NCBI RefSeq assembly: GCF_002027555.1
Contig: NZ_MXAP01000165.1
Span: 1 to 8,859, forward strand
Reading direction: 5' to 3'
Length of the DNA: 8,859 nucleotides
Origin: Moraxella equi
GTDB lineage: Bacteria > Pseudomonadota > Gammaproteobacteria > Pseudomonadales > Moraxellaceae
In this document: positions 5,921 through 8,859 of the stretch, in pieces
Layout of the letters: every line of letters starts with the position of its first letter
Numbering within the stretch: the stretch's first letter is position 1
Translations under genes and position numbers: made by a program
The notes under the pieces: generated by a model
Database searches by the model: none
What the model saw: only the letters and a program-made list of their open reading frames with translations
Told to the model about the DNA's origin: nothing

Positions 5921-6796
5921 ATGCACACCAAAGATTATTTAGTCTTATTTAGCGTGGTTCTGATTTGGGGTGTCAATTTTTTGGCAATGAAAATCGGCTT
6001 AAATGATGTACCGACTTTGATATTAGGCATGGTGCGTTTTTTATTGATTTTATTGCCCGCTGTTTTCTTTTTTAAAAAACCCAATGCCCCGTGGATTTAT
6101 TTGATTTTATATGGCTTAACCATTAGCTTTGGACAATTTAGCCTCATGTTTTTGGCATTGTCATGGCACTTTCCCACAGGGCTGTCGGCACTGATTTTAC
6201 AAGCACAAGTGTTCTTAACCGTGCTGTTTTCGTGCATACTGCTAAAAGAATCCGTCAAGCCCAATCATCTTGTCGGCATGATAACGGCAGGGGTTGGGCT
6301 CACGCTCATTGGCGTGGGGCAATATCAAGGCGGATTTTCGCTCATCGGTATGCTCCCTGTGCTGGGTGCGGCGTTCAGCTGGGCGATTGGCAATGTCATC
6401 GTCAAAAAAATCGGACAAGTCAATCCTTTATCACTCGTCATTTGGGATAATATTTCGGCATTTATGGCATTTACTATTTTCTCTGTATTTAATTATGGTG
6501 TCGGTGGCGTGATGAGCCATTTGGCAAATTTTAGCACGCTTGGCATATTGTCCGTGATGTTTTTATCCTATGTGGCAAGCTGTGTTGGCTATACAGGCTG
6601 GGGGTATTTGCTGGCTCAGCATTCGGCAAGCAAGGTTACGCCCTTTATCATGCTTGTGCCTGTCATTGCGTTGGTCGTGGGCTATGTGGCGTTAAAAGAG
6701 CGTCTTATTTTGTGGCATTATGTGGGGATTTTGACGGTATTGTTTGGGCTTGGGGTGCATTTGTTGGACGGACAGTGGTTTGATAAGAAGTTTTAA
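5921..6796 (+). CDS. eamA: EamA-type DMT exporter, probable O-acetylserine/cysteine exporter
   Basis: Inner-membrane protein of the drug/metabolite transporter superfamily, 291 residues, with ten hydrophobic segments made of two EamA repeats. It follows E. coli EamA (YdeD) along nearly its whole length as I recall that sequence: LIWGVNFLAMKIGL at the start, YGLTISFGQF and GLSALILQAQVF in the first repeat, AAFSWAIGNVIVKKI and SLVIWDN at the start of the second, and PFIMLVPVIALVVGY...LKERL near the end. E. coli EamA exports cysteine and O-acetylserine; the substrate here is inferred from that likeness and could differ, because DMT paralogues are hard to separate. The start has a good ribosome site. 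It lies on the same strand as ampD but no functional tie is evident; no LysR regulator is next to it. A 443-base gap without genes follows. Confidence 0.85.
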   Translation: MHTKDYLVLFSVVLIWGVNFLAMKIGLNDVPTLILGMVRFLLILLPAVFFFKKPNAPWIYLILYGLTISFGQFSLMFLALSWHFPTGLSALILQAQVFLTVLFSCILLKESVKPNHLVGMITAGVGLTLIGVGQYQGGFSLIGMLPVLGAAFSWAIGNVIVKKIGQVNPLSLVIWDNISAFMAFTIFSVFNYGVGGVMSHLANFSTLGILSVMFLSYVASCVGYTGWGYLLAQHSASKVTPFIMLVPVIALVVGYVALKERLILWHYVGILTVLFGLGVHLLDGQWFDKKF

Positions 6797-6872
6797 AAAT
6801 GGTTTATTTATTTGAATGGCATTATTTTAAAATATGGTATGTTCAATAAAATACTTTTTAAAATTTGATGCG

Positions 6873-6895
6873 TGGGGGAAAATTGAAATTCTCCC
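6873..6895 (+). repeat. Copy 2 of the ~23-bp repeated element
   Basis: Agrees with 2401-2423 at 19 of 23 positions. GGGGGAA at 6874-6880 pairs with TTCTCCC at 6889-6895 (one G-T pair) around an eight-base loop, so it forms a hairpin. It faces copy 3 across a 19-base spacer. Confidence 0.6.
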
Positions 6896-6914
6896 AAAAT
6901 TAATATTTATCACA

Positions 6915-6936
6915 GGGTTAATGCAGTTTTCCCCTA
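6915..6936 (-). repeat. Copy 3 of the ~23-bp repeated element, inverted
   Basis: Read on the minus strand it begins TAGGGGAAAA, then CTGCATT, and ends CCC; it matches copy 1 at 19 of 23 aligned positions with one gap. Together with copy 2 it forms an inverted pair: bases 6872-6885 and 6924-6937 are complementary at 12 of 14 positions, like the paired REP units seen in other proteobacteria. Confidence 0.6.
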
Positions 6937-7038
6937 CAATTTATCCAAAAGTTTTATCCAATTAAAATTTGTATTTTTTTAAATTAACATATTTTTAAAA
7001 ATAAAATTGGTTAAAATCATTTTTTATATCAATAAAAC

Positions 7039-7055
7039 GGTGCGTATTACGCACC
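7039..7055. repeat. 17-bp palindrome GGTGCGTATTACGCACC
   Basis: Eight-base arms GGTGCGTA/TACGCACC around a single central base; as a hairpin it would keep six pairs and a five-base loop. The same palindrome with the central base complemented begins at 8845, so it is a repeated intergenic element lying on both sides of murJ. On the minus strand it is followed by GTTTTATT, weakly terminator-like. Confidence 0.8.
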
Positions 7056-7205
7056 TTACAATCATAAAATAAATCACGGAAATTTTTAAAAAATCATTCA
7101 CCCTTTTTATTATTTTTAATTTAAACAGCCCCAATTTTGATTTAACAAATCCGCCCACACCCCACAAATTCACAAAAAATTCATCCACTCATCGCCCAAA
7201 TCCTT

Positions 7206-7211
7206 TATAAT
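7206..7211 (+). promoter_or_regulatory. -10 element of murJ
   Basis: Exact TATAAT, 28 bases before the murJ ATG, so a transcript would begin near 7218 with a leader of about 22 bases. The -35 region is poor (TTCATC at 7180-7185 is too far). No clear ribosome site lies before the ATG. TAATACGCAC (7208-7217) also equals one arm of the flanking palindrome. Confidence 0.6.
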
Positions 7212-7239
7212 ACGCACAAATTTTTGTTGGCAATTTATC

Positions 7240-8790
7240 ATGGCAAAATCTCGTCTGTTCCGTTCTACCCTTGTCGTTAGCTCCATGACCATGCTCTCAC
7301 GCATTTTGGGCTTGGTGCGTGATGTCGTCCTTATGGGCGTGTTTGGGGCAGGCGGTCTTATGGACGCATTTTTGGTCGCCTTCAAAATCCCCAACTTTTT
7401 ACGCAGGCTCTTTGCCGAAGGGGCGTTCTCACAAGCCTTCGTGCCTGTCTTGACCGAATATAAAGAACAAAAAACCTTTAACGAAATTCAGCTACTCATC
7501 AGCCGTGTCTCGGGCGTGCTTGGGGTGATATTGCTGGCACTCACGGTGGCGGTGCTTGCCCTTGCCCCCTTTGTGATACAGCTTTTTGCCCCTGGGTTTG
7601 TGGATGACCCTGCCAAATTCAACACGGCAACCGAGCTTTTGTACCTAACCTTTCCTTATTTGTTTTTTATTTCCATGACGGCATTTTTTGGCAGTATTTT
7701 ACAAAGCTATGGTAAATTTGCCCCACCTGCCTTCGCTCCTGTCCTACTCAATATCTCCATGATAGTCGGGGCGTGGCTTATCGCTCCCATGCTTGACAAA
7801 TCTATCATGGCACTAGGCTATGCGGTGGCGGTGGCGGGTGTATTACAGCTTATCATACAACTGCCTGATTTATATCGCAAAAAATTGCTGGTCGCCCCAA
7901 GCATTGATTTTAAACATGAAGGGGTCAGACGCATTTTGACGCTCATGCTCCCTGCCATTTTTGGGGTGTCGGTAACGCAAATCAACCTGCTACTCAACAC
8001 CATTTTTGCATCCAAAATGGCAAACGGCTCGGTCTCATGGCTCTACTCTGCCGAGCGGCTGAGCGAATTGCCACTCGGTCTCATCGGCGTGGCAATCGGT
8101 ACGGTCATTTTGCCCAGCCTGTCGGCAAGCCGTGCCAAAGCAGACATGACAGAATTTGGCAAAACCCTAGACTGGGCAATGCGTCTCATCATCCTTATCG
8201 GTCTGCCTGCGTCTGTGGCGATGTTTGTGCTGTCGGACGTGCTGATGAACGCCCTGTTTGTGCGTGGCGAATTTAGCACCACAGACGGCGACATGGCTTC
8301 TCTTGCTCTACGCTGTCTGTCGGGCGGGATTTTGGGTTTTATGCTTATCAAGGTGTTCGCCCCTGCGTTTTTTGCAGGGCAAGACACCAAAACGCCTGTC
8401 AAAATTGGTATCGTCTCGGTGTTTGCCAATATGCTATTTAGCGTGGTGTTTATTGGGATTTTTTATCTTGCCAAATTGCCCTTGCATGGCGGTCTTGCCC
8501 TAGCCACGACAGGGGCAAGCTTTGTCAATGCGGGGCTTTTGTATTACTTTTTGCAAAAGCGGGACATTTGGCACTTTGGCAAACATTGGTACAAAATGGG
8601 CATGCAGTTTGTCATCGCCACGCTCGCCATGACGGTAAGTCTGTATGCGGTGCTACCCTACTACCCCCAAGACGGCTCGGCATGGGCAAAACTTGCCGTG
8701 CTAATCGCTATCTGCGTGCTAGGTGCGGTGGTGTATGGCGTGGTGCTACTTGCCAGTGGGTTTAGACCAAGACAGTTACGGCATGGGTGA
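7240..8790 (+). CDS. murJ: Lipid II flippase MurJ
   Basis: Essential inner-membrane protein of the MOP exporter superfamily (formerly MviN) that flips undecaprenyl-PP-MurNAc-pentapeptide-GlcNAc to the periplasmic side for peptidoglycan synthesis. It has 516 residues and about 14 hydrophobic segments, like E. coli MurJ (511), with which it aligns from end to end as I recall that sequence. Near-identical blocks include SSMTMLSRILG (14-24), FGAGGLMDAFLVAFKIPN (35-52), LRRLFAEGAFSQAFVP (54-69) and PAFAPVLLNISMI (163-175). The charged cavity residues shown to matter in E. coli (R18, R24, D39, R52, R270) correspond to R21, R27, D42, R55 and R273, all present. GQDTKTPVKI marks the second half. The start at 7240 gives the family N-terminus; no ribosome site is visible, but a good -10 lies just upstream. 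The gene seems monocistronic, between repeat palindromes. No sign of damage. Confidence 0.97.
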   Translation: MAKSRLFRSTLVVSSMTMLSRILGLVRDVVLMGVFGAGGLMDAFLVAFKIPNFLRRLFAEGAFSQAFVPVLTEYKEQKTFNEIQLLISRVSGVLGVILLALTVAVLALAPFVIQLFAPGFVDDPAKFNTATELLYLTFPYLFFISMTAFFGSILQSYGKFAPPAFAPVLLNISMIVGAWLIAPMLDKSIMALGYAVAVAGVLQLIIQLPDLYRKKLLVAPSIDFKHEGVRRILTLMLPAIFGVSVTQINLLLNTIFASKMANGSVSWLYSAERLSELPLGLIGVAIGTVILPSLSASRAKADMTEFGKTLDWAMRLIILIGLPASVAMFVLSDVLMNALFVRGEFSTTDGDMASLALRCLSGGILGFMLIKVFAPAFFAGQDTKTPVKIGIVSVFANMLFSVVFIGIFYLAKLPLHGGLALATTGASFVNAGLLYYFLQKRDIWHFGKHWYKMGMQFVIATLAMTVSLYAVLPYYPQDGSAWAKLAVLIAICVLGAVVYGVVLLASGFRPRQLRHG

Positions 8791-8844
8791 GATTGAAAGA
8801 AAAAGGGAATGTGCAATATTCATCTTTTAAAATCAAAATATATT

Positions 8845-8859
8845 GGTGCGTAATACGCA
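8845..8859. repeat. Second copy of the GGTGCGTAATACGCA palindrome (cut by window edge)
   Basis: Fifteen bases of the palindrome seen at 7039-7055, with the central base complemented; the last two bases of the expected copy are beyond the window. It lies 55 bases after the murJ stop. If complete it could act as the hairpin of a terminator or as a REP-like unit; the following bases, needed to judge this, are not visible. Confidence 0.7.

Larger units (their letters stand above)
6797..7239. other. 443-base AT-rich gap between the exporter gene and murJ
   Basis: No open frame worth calling on either strand. It holds an inverted pair of a repeated 22-23-bp element (6873-6936), a 17-bp palindrome (7039-7055), several T-run/A-run palindromes (for example near 6985-7000 and 7080-7095), and the murJ promoter region at its right end. 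No convincing terminator follows the exporter stop; the hairpin at 6874-6895 lacks a T-run. A small RNA cannot be excluded but nothing specific supports one. Confidence 0.7.

Noticed and set aside
6163..6512. Two plus-strand frames inside the exporter gene
   Set aside because: Out-of-frame shadows of the EamA coding sequence with no family features.
8043..8429. Minus-strand frame of 128 codons within murJ
   Set aside because: Antisense to well-conserved MurJ sequence; Arg/Ser/Pro-rich shadow typical of reading opposite a membrane protein.
7039..8859. The two palindromes as a CRISPR or integration-site pair
   Set aside because: Only two copies 1.8 kb apart with a housekeeping gene between; no spacers, no integrase, no cargo.

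Overview
The window looks like a stretch of chromosome from a gammaproteobacterium of the Moraxellaceae, most likely Moraxella. This is judged from the character of the proteins, the moderate-GC genes separated by very AT-rich spacers, and small intergenic palindromes; no species marker is present, so the assignment is an inference. All genes except those at the left edge are ordinary chromosomal housekeeping or envelope genes. There are no tRNA, rRNA, CRISPR, phage or transposase genes.

Layout. Minus strand, right to left from 1463: a TauE/SafE (TSUP) family anion permease, then 30 bases later a small antitoxin gene carrying an in-frame stop, then a PIN-domain VapC-type toxin that overlaps the antitoxin by ATGA and runs off the left edge. 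Divergent from these on the plus strand: birA (biotin-protein ligase without a DNA-binding domain) and coaX (type III pantothenate kinase), closed by a strong 19-bp-stem terminator. Convergent to coaX on the minus strand is a 607-residue secreted DUF4105 (Lnb N-terminal domain) protein with a probable C-terminal outer-membrane barrel. Divergent from it on the plus strand is ampD (anhydromuramyl amidase), followed by an EamA-type cysteine/O-acetylserine exporter, a 443-base AT-rich gap with repeat elements, and murJ (lipid II flippase).

How the genes relate. birA and coaX are both cofactor genes (biotin attachment, first step of CoA synthesis), and their adjacency is common in proteobacteria. 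ampD (cytoplasmic muropeptide recycling), murJ (lipid II export) and the DUF4105 protein (a possible periplasmic thiol enzyme tied to the outer membrane) are all envelope genes, though only ampD and the DUF4105 gene share an intergenic region.

Most worth a second look: the toxin-antitoxin pair whose antitoxin has a nonsense codon; a family of three related ~23-bp elements, two of them in an inverted pair; a 17-bp palindrome found on both sides of murJ; a 12-bp tandem duplication directly before the DUF4105 start codon; and an apparently leaderless ampD promoter. I did not find a clear novel multi-gene system.
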